A stretch of 64,000 bases of DNA from Phyllobacterium endophyticum (lineage in GTDB: Bacteria; Pseudomonadota; Alphaproteobacteria; Rhizobiales; Rhizobiaceae). The position numbers and the translations under genes were made by a program. How positions within the stretch are numbered: the stretch's first letter is position 1; each line of letters begins with the position of its first letter. The stretch is from NCBI RefSeq assembly GCF_003010935.1, contig NZ_PGGN01000004.1:1-64000 (forward strand). Reading direction: 5' to 3'. This document shows, piece by piece, positions 24,198 through 33,035 of the stretch. The notes under the pieces are model-generated. The model did not search any database and had not been told where the DNA came from. It worked only from the letters and a program-made list of their open reading frames with translations.

Positions 24198-26714
24198 TTA
24201 CGCTTTCAGGCGTTCATTCTCGGCATCGAATGGAGATTCTGGAATGACGGTTGCCTTGTGGGTTTTGCCGAGGATCTTTATCTCGAGCTGCGTACCAAGG
24301 GCAGAATATTCAGGTTTCACCATGGCGAGCGCAATGCTTTTGCCAAGACGCCACCCGTAACCGCCATGGGTGGCACGGCCGATAAGTTCGCCCTTGGCGT
24401 AGATCGGCTCGCTGCCCCGCGCATCTACATCGGAAACGCCGGGAACGTGTACTTCGAGCGTGACAAAGTTCCACTTGAGGCCGTCTTCGCGCGCCTTGAC
24501 AACCGCATTGCGGCCGATGAACTCGCCCTTGTTGGGATGAACGAAGCGGTCGAGCCCGCTCTCAAAGGCGTTGTATTCAATCGACAGCTCCCGCGGAATC
24601 AGGCGGTACGATTTCTCCACCGCCATGGCTGTCATGGCGCGAATACCGAATGGCTTGATACCGAATTCCGCGCCGGCCTCAAGCAACAGATCATAGATGG
24701 TATTTTGTTGTTCGATAGGATGGTGCAGTTCCCAGCCAAGCTCGCCGACGAAATTGACGCGCAGTGCGTGAGCCGTGGCCGTGCCCACACTGATTTCCTT
24801 GCCTGACAGCCACGGAAATGCTTCGTTCGACAGATCCGCACGGGTGAGCTTTGCCAGAACCTGGCGGCTCTTGGGTCCCGCCAGAACGAGAACGCCGTAC
24901 ATCTGCGTAATTGGACGCAACACAACCGAACCGTCGTCGGGCAGCAGCTTGTGCAAATAATCATGGTCGTGATTTTCGTAAGCACCCGCCGAAACCAGGT
25001 AGAACTTGCCTGGCGACCACTCATAGACCGTGAATTCCGAACGGACGCCGCCCAACGGTGTCAGGAGGTGGCACAGCGCGATGCGGCCTTGCTTCTTCGG
25101 GATTCGATTGGCCAGTATGGAATCGAGCCACGCCCGGGCGCCCGGTCCGGAAACCTCCATCTTGGCGAAAGCCGACATGTCCAGAAGCCCGACATTGTTC
25201 GTCACATTCTTGATCTCGTGACCGACGTGCTCGAAATAGTTGGAGCGCCGGAACGACCAGAGTTCCTTGACCCTGCCGTCCGCATCCGGCCTTGGATGGT
25301 TGTGGTTCATCAGAACATCGGGCTTCTCAAGCTTGGCAACATCAAGCCCGTAGCCTTGAGGAGCAAACCAGTTGGCACGCTCCCAGCCATAAACAGTGCC
25401 GAACACCGCGCCAAGCGCCTTCTGGCGATCATAGGAAGGCGATCGCTTCAATGGTCTGGCGGCACCGCGTTCCTCATCCGGGTAATGAACCGAGAATACC
25501 TCGGCATAAGCTTCCTCGTTCTTCTCCTTGAGGTAACCCTCGGTCGCGTAGGGACCGAAGCGCCGCGGGTCCACACCCATCATGTCGATGGACGGCTCAC
25601 CCTCGACGATCCATTCGGCCAGCTGCCAACCGGCACCGCCGGCAGCGGTAACACCAAAGGAATGCCCTTCATTCAACCAGAAGTTCTTCAGCCGTGGAGC
25701 CGGTCCGATAATTGGGGAACCATCGGGCGTATAGGCAATCGCACCATTGTAGACTTTCTTGATGCCTACTTCGCCAAACGCCGGAACACGGGCAATGGCC
25801 GTTTCGATATAAGGCTCCAGCCGGTCGAGATCTTCCTGGAAGAGCTCATATTCACTCCCGTCCGAGGGGCCGTCGACATAGCAGACGGGAGCGCCCCGCT
25901 CATAGGGTCCGAGCAACAGGCCGCCGTTCTCCTCACGCATATACCAGGAACTGTCGCTTTCGCGCAGGACACCCATTTCCGGCAAGCCCTTCGCCTTGCG
26001 TTCAACAATCGCAGGATGCGGCTCGGTGACGATATACTGATGTTCGACGGGGATAACCGGCACATCGAGCCCGACCATCCTGCCCGTCTTGCGGGCGAAG
26101 TTGCCCGTTGCGGAAACCACATGGTCCGCGGTGATATCACCCTTGTCCGTCTTCACGAGCCATTGACCGGTCGGCAATTGTTCGATGCCGAGCACAGTCG
26201 TGTAGCGGTAGATTGTTGCTCCGCGATCGCGCGCACCTTTGGCAAGCGCCTGCGTCAGGTCGGCAGGCTGGATATAGCCATCGTCTGGATGCTGAATCGC
26301 GCCGATGATACCGTCCATCTCGGCAAGCGGCCAGATCTCCTTGACCTGCTCGGGCGTCAGCAATTTGACCGGAACTCCGATCGTCTCGGCTACGCCAGCA
26401 TAATACATATACTCGTCCCAGCGGTCCTGCGTCCGGGCGAGACGAATATTGCTGCAATTGGTGAAGCCGACATTCATGCCGGTTTCTTCTTGCAGTTCCT
26501 GATAGAACTTGACCGAATATTTGTGAATCTGGCCAACGGAATAGCTCATGTTGAACAATGGCAGAAGCCCTGCGGCATGCCAGGTGGAACCGGACGTCAG
26601 TTCCTTGCGCTCGATCAGGACGACATCACTCCAGCCCTTCTTGGCCAAATGGTAGAGAGTTGAAACACCCACCACACCACCGCCGATGACAACAACACGC
26701 GCCTCAGTCTTCAT
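24198..26714 (-). CDS. FAD/GcvT dimethylglycine dehydrogenase-like oxidoreductase
   Basis: 838 residues from ATG 26714, preceded by AAGGACAG; the longer open frame upstream has no start support. The FAD motif VVVIGGGVVGVSTLYHL and the covalent-flavin segment TSGSTWHAAGLL (His46) match dimethylglycine and sarcosine dehydrogenases. From about residue 430 there is a GcvT domain that would bind THF and capture the C1 unit as methylene-THF. The family demethylates dimethylglycine or sarcosine, passing electrons to an acceptor. It is the closer of the two such proteins to classical DMGDH, and the GbdR-like gene lies nearby. Confidence 0.9.
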   Translation of the reverse strand: MKTEARVVVIGGGVVGVSTLYHLAKKGWSDVVLIERKELTSGSTWHAAGLLPLFNMSYSVGQIHKYSVKFYQELQEETGMNVGFTNCSNIRLARTQDRWDEYMYYAGVAETIGVPVKLLTPEQVKEIWPLAEMDGIIGAIQHPDDGYIQPADLTQALAKGARDRGATIYRYTTVLGIEQLPTGQWLVKTDKGDITADHVVSATGNFARKTGRMVGLDVPVIPVEHQYIVTEPHPAIVERKAKGLPEMGVLRESDSSWYMREENGGLLLGPYERGAPVCYVDGPSDGSEYELFQEDLDRLEPYIETAIARVPAFGEVGIKKVYNGAIAYTPDGSPIIGPAPRLKNFWLNEGHSFGVTAAGGAGWQLAEWIVEGEPSIDMMGVDPRRFGPYATEGYLKEKNEEAYAEVFSVHYPDEERGAARPLKRSPSYDRQKALGAVFGTVYGWERANWFAPQGYGLDVAKLEKPDVLMNHNHPRPDADGRVKELWSFRRSNYFEHVGHEIKNVTNNVGLLDMSAFAKMEVSGPGARAWLDSILANRIPKKQGRIALCHLLTPLGGVRSEFTVYEWSPGKFYLVSAGAYENHDHDYLHKLLPDDGSVVLRPITQMYGVLVLAGPKSRQVLAKLTRADLSNEAFPWLSGKEISVGTATAHALRVNFVGELGWELHHPIEQQNTIYDLLLEAGAEFGIKPFGIRAMTAMAVEKSYRLIPRELSIEYNAFESGLDRFVHPNKGEFIGRNAVVKAREDGLKWNFVTLEVHVPGVSDVDARGSEPIYAKGELIGRATHGGYGWRLGKSIALAMVKPEYSALGTQLEIKILGKTHKATVIPESPFDAENERLKA

Positions 26715-26960
26715 TTGATTCTGTCCTTTGGTATCGATCGACGGCCGGAAAGGCTTCCGACAATTTTTTGCACTATGGCGTTTCGTATGTCCATCGCTAA
26801 GGCCTGTTTGCGACATGGCGAAAACACGCCGCGACGCGCATCCGGAAGGCCGTATTTTATGGTAGAACTTGGCGTATTTCCGCGCCGGTTTAACACAATG
26901 TGGAGAATTAAACCTCTAAGGATAGCGTGCACGCGCCGCGAAACCTTAGATCGAAGCCTT

Positions 26961-28688
26961 ATGCCGGATATGTCCAGCCCCTCCACCAGAACGTCGACAC
27001 GAATTTCCACACCCTTGTTGGTTCTCGCGCTCTTTCTGTTGGGCCTGGCAGTCCTTCTGTCCCTGCCCTTGGTCATTCCCATCGGGCCAATGTACTGGGA
27101 CACCTATATCTATCTCGACGCGGCCCAGCGCATCAAATTGGGCCAGGTGCCTGCAGCGGATTTTCTCGCGCCCGTCGGCGCGCTTGAATACTACCAGTTC
27201 TATTGGCTGCAGACACTGTTTCCCGCCGCGCAACCCACGTTGATTGCGCAATGGTCCGTGCTGATATCTGCAGCGCCCTTGATCGCCGTCACGATCGCTC
27301 AAATCGACAAGGAAAGCCGGAGGACCGCATTTGCCGTGCTCATTCCTTTCCTCATTTTTGTTCTATGCCCCACCAATACGCAAAGTTTCAACTCCTTCCC
27401 GGGGGTTGACGGATTCGGAATTTATAACAGGCACACGTCGCTGCTGCTCTACGTCCTGGTTACCGCACTCGTTTTCTTGCCAGCCGGTCGCAAGCTTGCC
27501 GTTGTCGCAGCCCTGTCGATGCTCGCGCTCTTCTTCACGAAAATCACCGGATTCGTCGCGGGCGGGATGATCGGGCTGTTTGCGATATTCGCCGGCCGGT
27601 TCATGTGGCGGCAAGCGTTCCTGGCCCTGTTCATATTTGCCGCGGCACTGGTGTTGCTCGAACTAAACCGTGGAATGGTTTCGGCCTATCTCGAAAGCAT
27701 CGCTTCATTGGTCCGGCTGAACGAGAGTCTGCTTCTTCCACGCTTCCTGACTGTTTTCTCAATTAAGCTTGACGTGATCCTTGCCGCGGCAGCTTTGATC
27801 CTGTTCCTGTTCTGGATCGACCGGGCAGACCTGGCGGAGCATTTGCGTTCCCGGCGCCAGAGCTCGACAGGCAAAACTACCGGAGGACTTCTGGACCGGG
27901 ATTGGTTGTGGATTGGCGTCACTTTGGCGGCCGGCATATTTCTTGAAACTCAAAATACCGGAAGTCAGGAGTTCATCTTTCTATGGCCGGTACTCCTGGC
28001 AATGTTGCGCAAGACCCCGGCGCTGGACGGGCGGCACAGGCTGATTGTCTATTGTCTCGTCGCGTTTACTGCCATTCCGACTATCACGAAAATAGTCCAC
28101 GGAAGCCTGCGTTTTGTGGCTGTGGCACCGACCTACGAGGCGGCGCCAGTCACCGACGTGAAAACCATGGGACTCGTCTCCGCCCGCCGGGATATCATGA
28201 AACGAGCCAGCCTCCTCGAATCCCACTATTCCTCGAACGCTGTCACCTATCGCCAACTGGCCGAGGCGGACCAGCTGCCCAGCTGGCAGCTTTTTTCCGA
28301 ACTCGACTACCAGATGTACTGGATCGTCTCCGCAGATCGCATGGTCAAAGCGCTTAAGGAGTTCGAGAGCAAGAATGGTGTACATCTGAACAGTCTGATG
28401 ACACTAGACTTCGTCAATCCGTTTCCGTGGATACTTGACCGCGACGCAACCCGGAATGTGCAAATCGGCGCCGATCCATTCCGCACGGTCGATGAACTGA
28501 CGGCAGCGGAAGCAACCTCGATACGGCAGACAGATGGAATATTGCGCCCATCCTGCCCCATCACAAGTGCGCGTATCGCACTGCAACATATCTATCGGAA
28601 AGCCCTGGAAGACCGGATCGTCGTAAAGCTCAATGACTGCTGGGATCTCCTCCTCCGTTCGGACGTGAAGCTTTCAGCGAAGTTCTGA
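26961..28688 (+). CDS. Multi-pass membrane protein, possible GT-C type glycosyltransferase
   Basis: 575 residues if ATG 26961 is used; ATG 26970 is equally possible and neither has a good ribosome site. About ten hydrophobic segments span residues 20-420, followed by a polar C-terminal part of about 150 residues. An early luminal loop contains GPMYWDTYIYLDAAQRIKLG, which resembles the acidic first loop of lipid-linked-sugar glycosyltransferases. It is convergent with the aminotransferase/DprE1/UbiA cluster, and could transfer the polyprenyl-linked sugar made there. No specific family could be assigned with certainty. Confidence 0.6.
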   Translation: MPDMSSPSTRTSTRISTPLLVLALFLLGLAVLLSLPLVIPIGPMYWDTYIYLDAAQRIKLGQVPAADFLAPVGALEYYQFYWLQTLFPAAQPTLIAQWSVLISAAPLIAVTIAQIDKESRRTAFAVLIPFLIFVLCPTNTQSFNSFPGVDGFGIYNRHTSLLLYVLVTALVFLPAGRKLAVVAALSMLALFFTKITGFVAGGMIGLFAIFAGRFMWRQAFLALFIFAAALVLLELNRGMVSAYLESIASLVRLNESLLLPRFLTVFSIKLDVILAAAALILFLFWIDRADLAEHLRSRRQSSTGKTTGGLLDRDWLWIGVTLAAGIFLETQNTGSQEFIFLWPVLLAMLRKTPALDGRHRLIVYCLVAFTAIPTITKIVHGSLRFVAVAPTYEAAPVTDVKTMGLVSARRDIMKRASLLESHYSSNAVTYRQLAEADQLPSWQLFSELDYQMYWIVSADRMVKALKEFESKNGVHLNSLMTLDFVNPFPWILDRDATRNVQIGADPFRTVDELTAAEATSIRQTDGILRPSCPITSARIALQHIYRKALEDRIVVKLNDCWDLLLRSDVKLSAKF

Positions 28689-28694
28689 ACTTGT

Positions 28695-28720
28695 GAAGCC
28701 GGCCCAGAGACCGGCACCCG
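28695..28720. terminator. Hairpin between convergent genes
   Basis: GCCGG and CCGGC with an 8-base loop, then a short TTTT run on the plus strand, lie between the stops of the membrane protein and the aminotransferase. It may serve both directions. The stem is short. Confidence 0.4.
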
Positions 28721-28723
28721 TTT

Positions 28724-30169
28724 TCACTTGACCTGCGCTTTGACGAAATCCTTGACGATCCGAACGATACCCCGCGACAGCACTTCATCGAGCGCCTTGA
28801 TGAATTCGTCTACATGTTCCCGCCCGCAAATCAGCGGCGGCTCCAGTCGGATGACGTTTCGATTATACTCCGTAAATGCAACCAGCACTCCATGATCGCG
28901 CAAAAGGTGACTGCCGATAAAGCCCGGGAGTGATCCCTTCAGCTTGTCATCGAGAACTGCGAGAACCGGGCGCAACACCATTGGCACCGTCTTGGAAAAA
29001 TCGTGGAATTCAAGGCCGATCATAAGGCCCTTCCCGCGCACATCCTTGATCATCGTCGGATATTTGACTTTCAGTTCATCGAGCTTTTGCAACAAATATT
29101 CGCCCGTCGCGGCAGCATTGTCGATCAAATGCTCGTCATAAAGAATGTTGATCGCTTCGATGGAGGTGACGCATGCCTCCCCGATCCCGCCGAATGTGGC
29201 CATGGCATGGATCATCGCCGTCTTGGGCGTGCCGTAAGCCTTCATGTAAACCTCGCGACGCGCGATCATCGCCCCCACGGCCGCCTTGCCGCCTCCAAGC
29301 GATTTTGCCAGGGCCGTCACATCTGGTATGACGCCCGCATGTTCGAAGGCATAGAATTTCCCCGAGCGCCCGAAGCCACACTGCACCTCATCGGCCACCC
29401 AGAGCACCCCGTATTGGTCGCATAGCACTCTAAGCCTTTGCCAATATTCGCTCGGCGCCTGGATGATGCCACCACCACCCTGAATGGTCTCCAAGACGAT
29501 GACGCCGATTTCAGGATCGGACCGGAAGGCGCTCTCAACGGCGTCGATATCGCCAAAAGGAACGCGAACAGTATTGTCGACGAGTTTGAACTCGCCACGG
29601 TAGAGTTGCCCGTCAGTGATCGACAGCACGCCCTTGGTCTTGCCGTGAAAGGAATTTTCGGCGTAAGCGATCTTCGGCTTCTTGGGGCCAGCAGCCCGTT
29701 CGGCGACCTTGATTGCCGCCTCCATCGCCTCGGAGCCGGAGGAGCCGAGAAAGACCATGTCGAGATCGCCGGGTGAGCAGGCGGCGAGATTGTGGGCTAG
29801 AGCAGTCGCGTATTGGGACATGAAAGCGATAGCTATCTCTTGGCGCCCCTCGTCTTGGAACTTTTTACGCGCCTCGACGATCCGTGGATGGTTGTGACCA
29901 AAAGCCAGTGAACCGAAGCCGCCGAAGAAGTCGAGAATGGGCCGTCCGTTCTGATCATAATAGTGCATTCCTTCAGCACGCTCGATTTTCACCTTGTGGA
30001 ATCCCAGCAGTTTCATGAAATGCAGCTGACCGGGATTGAGGTGTTTGGTGAAAAGCTCGGTCATGCGCGGCAGTGTCATTGACTTCGCATCTTCGACCGT
30101 AAGCAAATTCGGCTTGCCAGTAAGTCCCTGCGCCGTTCTCTGGAGTGATGCCGTAGCAATCTTGTTCAT
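28724..30169 (-). CDS. Class III (acetylornithine/GABA-type) PLP aminotransferase
   Basis: 481 residues from ATG 30169, which has GGGGA six bases upstream; an ATG two codons earlier is possible. Class III features are visible: GFGSLAFGHNHP, the GSSGSEAMEAAIKVA cofactor-phosphate segment, LWVADEVQCGFGRSG with the ring-stacking Asp, and ALAKSLGGGKAAVGAM, where Lys is the PLP Schiff base. The substrate is unknown. It is the most downstream gene of a minus-strand run that starts with the UbiA-HAD gene, so it may add an amino group to a lipid-linked sugar or polyol. HpnO of the hopanoid pathway is in the same class, but no other hopanoid gene is seen here. Confidence 0.85.
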   Translation of the reverse strand: MNKIATASLQRTAQGLTGKPNLLTVEDAKSMTLPRMTELFTKHLNPGQLHFMKLLGFHKVKIERAEGMHYYDQNGRPILDFFGGFGSLAFGHNHPRIVEARKKFQDEGRQEIAIAFMSQYATALAHNLAACSPGDLDMVFLGSSGSEAMEAAIKVAERAAGPKKPKIAYAENSFHGKTKGVLSITDGQLYRGEFKLVDNTVRVPFGDIDAVESAFRSDPEIGVIVLETIQGGGGIIQAPSEYWQRLRVLCDQYGVLWVADEVQCGFGRSGKFYAFEHAGVIPDVTALAKSLGGGKAAVGAMIARREVYMKAYGTPKTAMIHAMATFGGIGEACVTSIEAINILYDEHLIDNAAATGEYLLQKLDELKVKYPTMIKDVRGKGLMIGLEFHDFSKTVPMVLRPVLAVLDDKLKGSLPGFIGSHLLRDHGVLVAFTEYNRNVIRLEPPLICGREHVDEFIKALDEVLSRGIVRIVKDFVKAQVK

Positions 30170-30181
30170 CGCCATTCCCCG

Positions 30182-31192
30182 TTATTCCGCCGCTATCGAC
30201 GATGGTTGCTCTACGGCCTGGCCGTCCTTGATGTTGCGATATTCCTTATATGCCGCAATCAACATATCCTCGTCGCGATACTGCGGCACCCAGCCCAACT
30301 GGCGCTCGGCTTTGGACACATCGAGTACGCACATTTCATCCGCAATCAGATATTGCTCCGGATCCATGATCGGTCGGTTCATCCAATCGAAGAAATCCAA
30401 TGTCCTTTTTACCGCCCAGGCCGGCGTGGGCAGCAGGAACGATTTCGACCCTGCGAATTTCACGAGGTCACCGAGCAGCTTGCGGACTGGGGGCGGATTG
30501 AGGGAGCCAAGATTATATGCCTCATTCGGGACGCCAGCCTTCCATGCTGCACGTGCCGCCTCGGCGCAATCGAAGACGGAAATGAACTGGTAAGGGTTCT
30601 TTCCGGACCCGATCATCGGGACAGGCAGGTTGTAATCGATCAGCTTGAACAGCTTTTCAAGAATGCCAAGGCGGCCCGGCCCGATGATCAGGCGCGGCCG
30701 AAACAGCGAAATGTTCATTCCGCGCATGCGCCATTCTGCTGCCAGTTCCTCGGTCTTGAGTTTTGACATTCCATATTCGCCGAGCGGCGCGGCAGGATGG
30801 TCCTCAGTCTGCGGCCAGACATAGGTATGGCCATAGATCATATCGGTCGTGTAGTGGACCAGCTTCCTGGCACCCGCCTTGTCCATCGCCTTGATTATAT
30901 TCTCGGTGCCGTAATAATTTACCGGGAAGAAGAAGTCGTGGCGCTTGGATCGGATCTGCAAGGGCGAAAGCATCTTGGCTGACAGGTTGTAAACCATGTC
31001 ATCAGCCTTGACACCAACCGCTGCAACCGAGCTGGGATCGGTGACATCGCACCTGGCGAACTCCACGTCGCCGTAGTGGGCGAAATTGCTCTTCAAGATG
31101 TCAGCAACGATGACTTGCTCACCGCCCGCAACCAGCTTCGGCGCAAGGTGCCGCCCTACGAAGCCGTCCCCACCAAAAATAATGTGTCTCAT
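30182..31192 (-). CDS. NAD(P)-dependent epimerase/dehydratase (extended SDR)
   Basis: 336 residues. The cofactor loop is IIFGGDGFVGRHL (G-x-x-G-x-x-G form) and the active site YGMSK gives the Tyr and Lys of Y-x-x-x-K, with YTTDMIYG upstream. This is an extended SDR of the nucleotide-sugar epimerase/dehydratase type. It lies 13 bases upstream of the aminotransferase start and 13 bases downstream of the small transporter gene, inside a tightly packed run. It may modify the sugar before or after attachment to the polyprenyl carrier. The substrate is not known. Confidence 0.85.
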   Translation of the reverse strand: MRHIIFGGDGFVGRHLAPKLVAGGEQVIVADILKSNFAHYGDVEFARCDVTDPSSVAAVGVKADDMVYNLSAKMLSPLQIRSKRHDFFFPVNYYGTENIIKAMDKAGARKLVHYTTDMIYGHTYVWPQTEDHPAAPLGEYGMSKLKTEELAAEWRMRGMNISLFRPRLIIGPGRLGILEKLFKLIDYNLPVPMIGSGKNPYQFISVFDCAEAARAAWKAGVPNEAYNLGSLNPPPVRKLLGDLVKFAGSKSFLLPTPAWAVKRTLDFFDWMNRPIMDPEQYLIADEMCVLDVSKAERQLGWVPQYRDEDMLIAAYKEYRNIKDGQAVEQPSSIAAE

Positions 31193-31205
31193 CTGTTCAA
31201 CTCAC

Positions 31206-31628
31206 TCACGACGATGTTGTGGAGGCGGGCGGCGTTTGCTCGCCCGGTGTTTCATGACGCCCGCTCTGCGCAATCAGAATGGTGCCGATCATGATGAAGG
31301 CAATGCCCGCGATCTTGAATGTTCCGAGTTCCTCCTTGAACACTGCCCAGGCGAACAGTGCTACCGCCACGTAGGCGAGGCTGAGGAATGGATAGGCGAA
31401 GGATAGATCGACCTTTGATAGCACATAGAGGTGCGAGGCCATGGATATGACAAACATCGTCAGTCCAGCGAAGACCCAAGGATTGAAAATGATCTGGAAT
31501 ATCCGCTGGATCATCGTATCCGCACTGAAGCTGATCGGCCCCAGCGTTATCATGCCGTATTTCAGCATCACTTGGGCCGCTGCGTTGGTCATGACCGTGA
31601 ACAGGATAAACGGAATGTATTTTGTCAT
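31206..31628 (-). CDS. Small four-helix transporter of the DMT superfamily (ArnE/EmrE-like)
   Basis: 140 residues with four transmembrane segments (for example FILFTVMTNAAAQVMLKYG, VFAGLTMFVISMASHLYVL and FLSLAYVAVALFAWAVF) and a polar C-terminal tail. It fits the SMR/EamA half-size class that includes the ArnE/ArnF flippase of aminoarabinose-phosphoundecaprenol. Between an SDR and a DprE1-like gene, a role in flipping a polyprenyl-phosphate sugar across the inner membrane is reasonable. A multidrug export function cannot be excluded. Confidence 0.75.
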   Translation of the reverse strand: MTKYIPFILFTVMTNAAAQVMLKYGMITLGPISFSADTMIQRIFQIIFNPWVFAGLTMFVISMASHLYVLSKVDLSFAYPFLSLAYVAVALFAWAVFKEELGTFKIAGIAFIMIGTILIAQSGRHETPGEQTPPASTTSS

Positions 31629-31709
31629 GTCAGAACGGTCCCCACTTCATCGACTGCATAGCAAAGCTGCGTTGAGAAGACCCCAAGCGCATCGTTAAAA
31701 TTCGACACA

Positions 31710-33035
31710 TCAGGCAGTCTCGCCAGCCAATGCCGTTCGTGCCCAGAAATTCGAACTGAATGCCGGGTCGCGTTCGTACTCCAGCTCTTTCCATCTGGAA
31801 AATCCGGACTTGAAGATTGCAGGGCTCATCCGCTGGTCCTTGTATGGATTGACCCGCCCACCGGCATCGATCGTCATCCGGTCCAGGCGTTCCAGGAGCG
31901 CGAGAGTACGAGTTCCCCTATTGGGGAAATCCACCGTCAGCGTGTAGCCTGCCTGCGGAAAAGACAGGATGCCAGGTGAAGCCATGCTGCCGAAGCGTTT
32001 CAGCACTGTTAGAAACGAATGCTGCCCCGCCTGACGCGTTGCATGCAGCATCTGCGGCACCACACTTGGTGCGAGTTCTTCCGGAATAAGGCTCTGATGC
32101 TGATATAGGCCCGCCCTTCCATAGAGACGATTCCAGTTCGACACCTGATCGAGGGGGTAGAAGAAGGTTTGGTAGCTGCTGAGATGCGGGGCCTGTCTAC
32201 GGCTCTTCAGAAGAAAGTAAGCAGCGTTGAACAGCTTGAGGCTCGGATAGTTCAGCGCTGATACGGGAAGCTCGAATGGTACGCCCAGTCGCGATTTCTT
32301 CGTCGCCGCTGTGAAATTGCCGTTATCCGCATGATTTCCCGTGATCAGAATGCCACGCCCTGCATTTCTGCCTGAACTCAGCTGATCGACCCAGCCGACA
32401 GCGTATTCATTGTCCTCATCGGCGCGTTGCGCCATCTGAAAATACTCGGCAAGACCGGAAAACGGCGTAACGCGCTCTTCCACGTCAAGCGAGTTCACCT
32501 TCATCAATCGGATACGGGCGAAAAGAATGATCCCGGTTAGCCCAAGCCCGCCAACTGTCGCAGCAAACAGCTTCGAATTCATCGATGCAGAACAGGTTAC
32601 AACCTCTCCATCCGATTTCAGCAGGTCGAATTGCTCGACATGGCAGCCAAACGTCCCGCGCCGATGGTGATTCTTGCCATGCACATCATTGGCGATGGCT
32701 CCGCCAAGGGTGACGAAACGCGTGCCGGGTGTGACCGCGGGAAAAAATCCATGCGGTGCGGCGATTGCTATCAGATCTGACAACAGAAGCCCGGCCTCCG
32801 CGGCGAGTACCCCGGTTTGCGGATCGAACGAGATAAGCTTGTCGTGCCCTCGCATGTCCACCAGGGTGCCGCGGTCATTGTGACAGGTATCGCCATAGGA
32901 TTTGCCGTTGCCGAACGGCAGAAAGCCACCCTGCCTGGGATGCCCGTCTTTGAAGATCTCTCGCGCCGCCCCGAGCGATATCGCGGCGCGCTGCCGCCTG
33001 TCGACAAGCCCAAAACTGTCATAGCCAGGACTCAT
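31710..33035 (-). CDS. DprE1-like FAD-dependent oxidase (polyprenylphosphoryl-ribose 2-oxidase family)
   Basis: 441 residues from ATG 33035; it shares ATGA with the stop of the upstream UbiA-like gene. It is a VAO-type FAD enzyme: LPFGNGKSYGDTC, then VTPGTRFVTLGGAIANDVHG and KNHHRRGTFGCHVEQFDLL, very close to the mycobacterial DprE1 signature; ATVGGLGLTGI follows. DprE1 oxidises decaprenylphosphoryl-ribose at C2; a second enzyme (DprE2) then reduces it to the arabinose epimer. No classical DprE2-type SDR is adjacent here, only an extended SDR. It would act at the inner membrane. The carrier and sugar are inferred. Confidence 0.88.
   Translation of the reverse strand: MSPGYDSFGLVDRRQRAAISLGAAREIFKDGHPRQGGFLPFGNGKSYGDTCHNDRGTLVDMRGHDKLISFDPQTGVLAAEAGLLLSDLIAIAAPHGFFPAVTPGTRFVTLGGAIANDVHGKNHHRRGTFGCHVEQFDLLKSDGEVVTCSASMNSKLFAATVGGLGLTGIILFARIRLMKVNSLDVEERVTPFSGLAEYFQMAQRADEDNEYAVGWVDQLSSGRNAGRGILITGNHADNGNFTAATKKSRLGVPFELPVSALNYPSLKLFNAAYFLLKSRRQAPHLSSYQTFFYPLDQVSNWNRLYGRAGLYQHQSLIPEELAPSVVPQMLHATRQAGQHSFLTVLKRFGSMASPGILSFPQAGYTLTVDFPNRGTRTLALLERLDRMTIDAGGRVNPYKDQRMSPAIFKSGFSRWKELEYERDPAFSSNFWARTALAGETA

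Noticed and set aside
24951-26663. Long plus-strand frame of 570 codons antisense to the DMGDH-like gene.
   Set aside because: It has no recognisable domains and is fully explained as a shadow of the conserved FAD/GcvT gene on the other strand.
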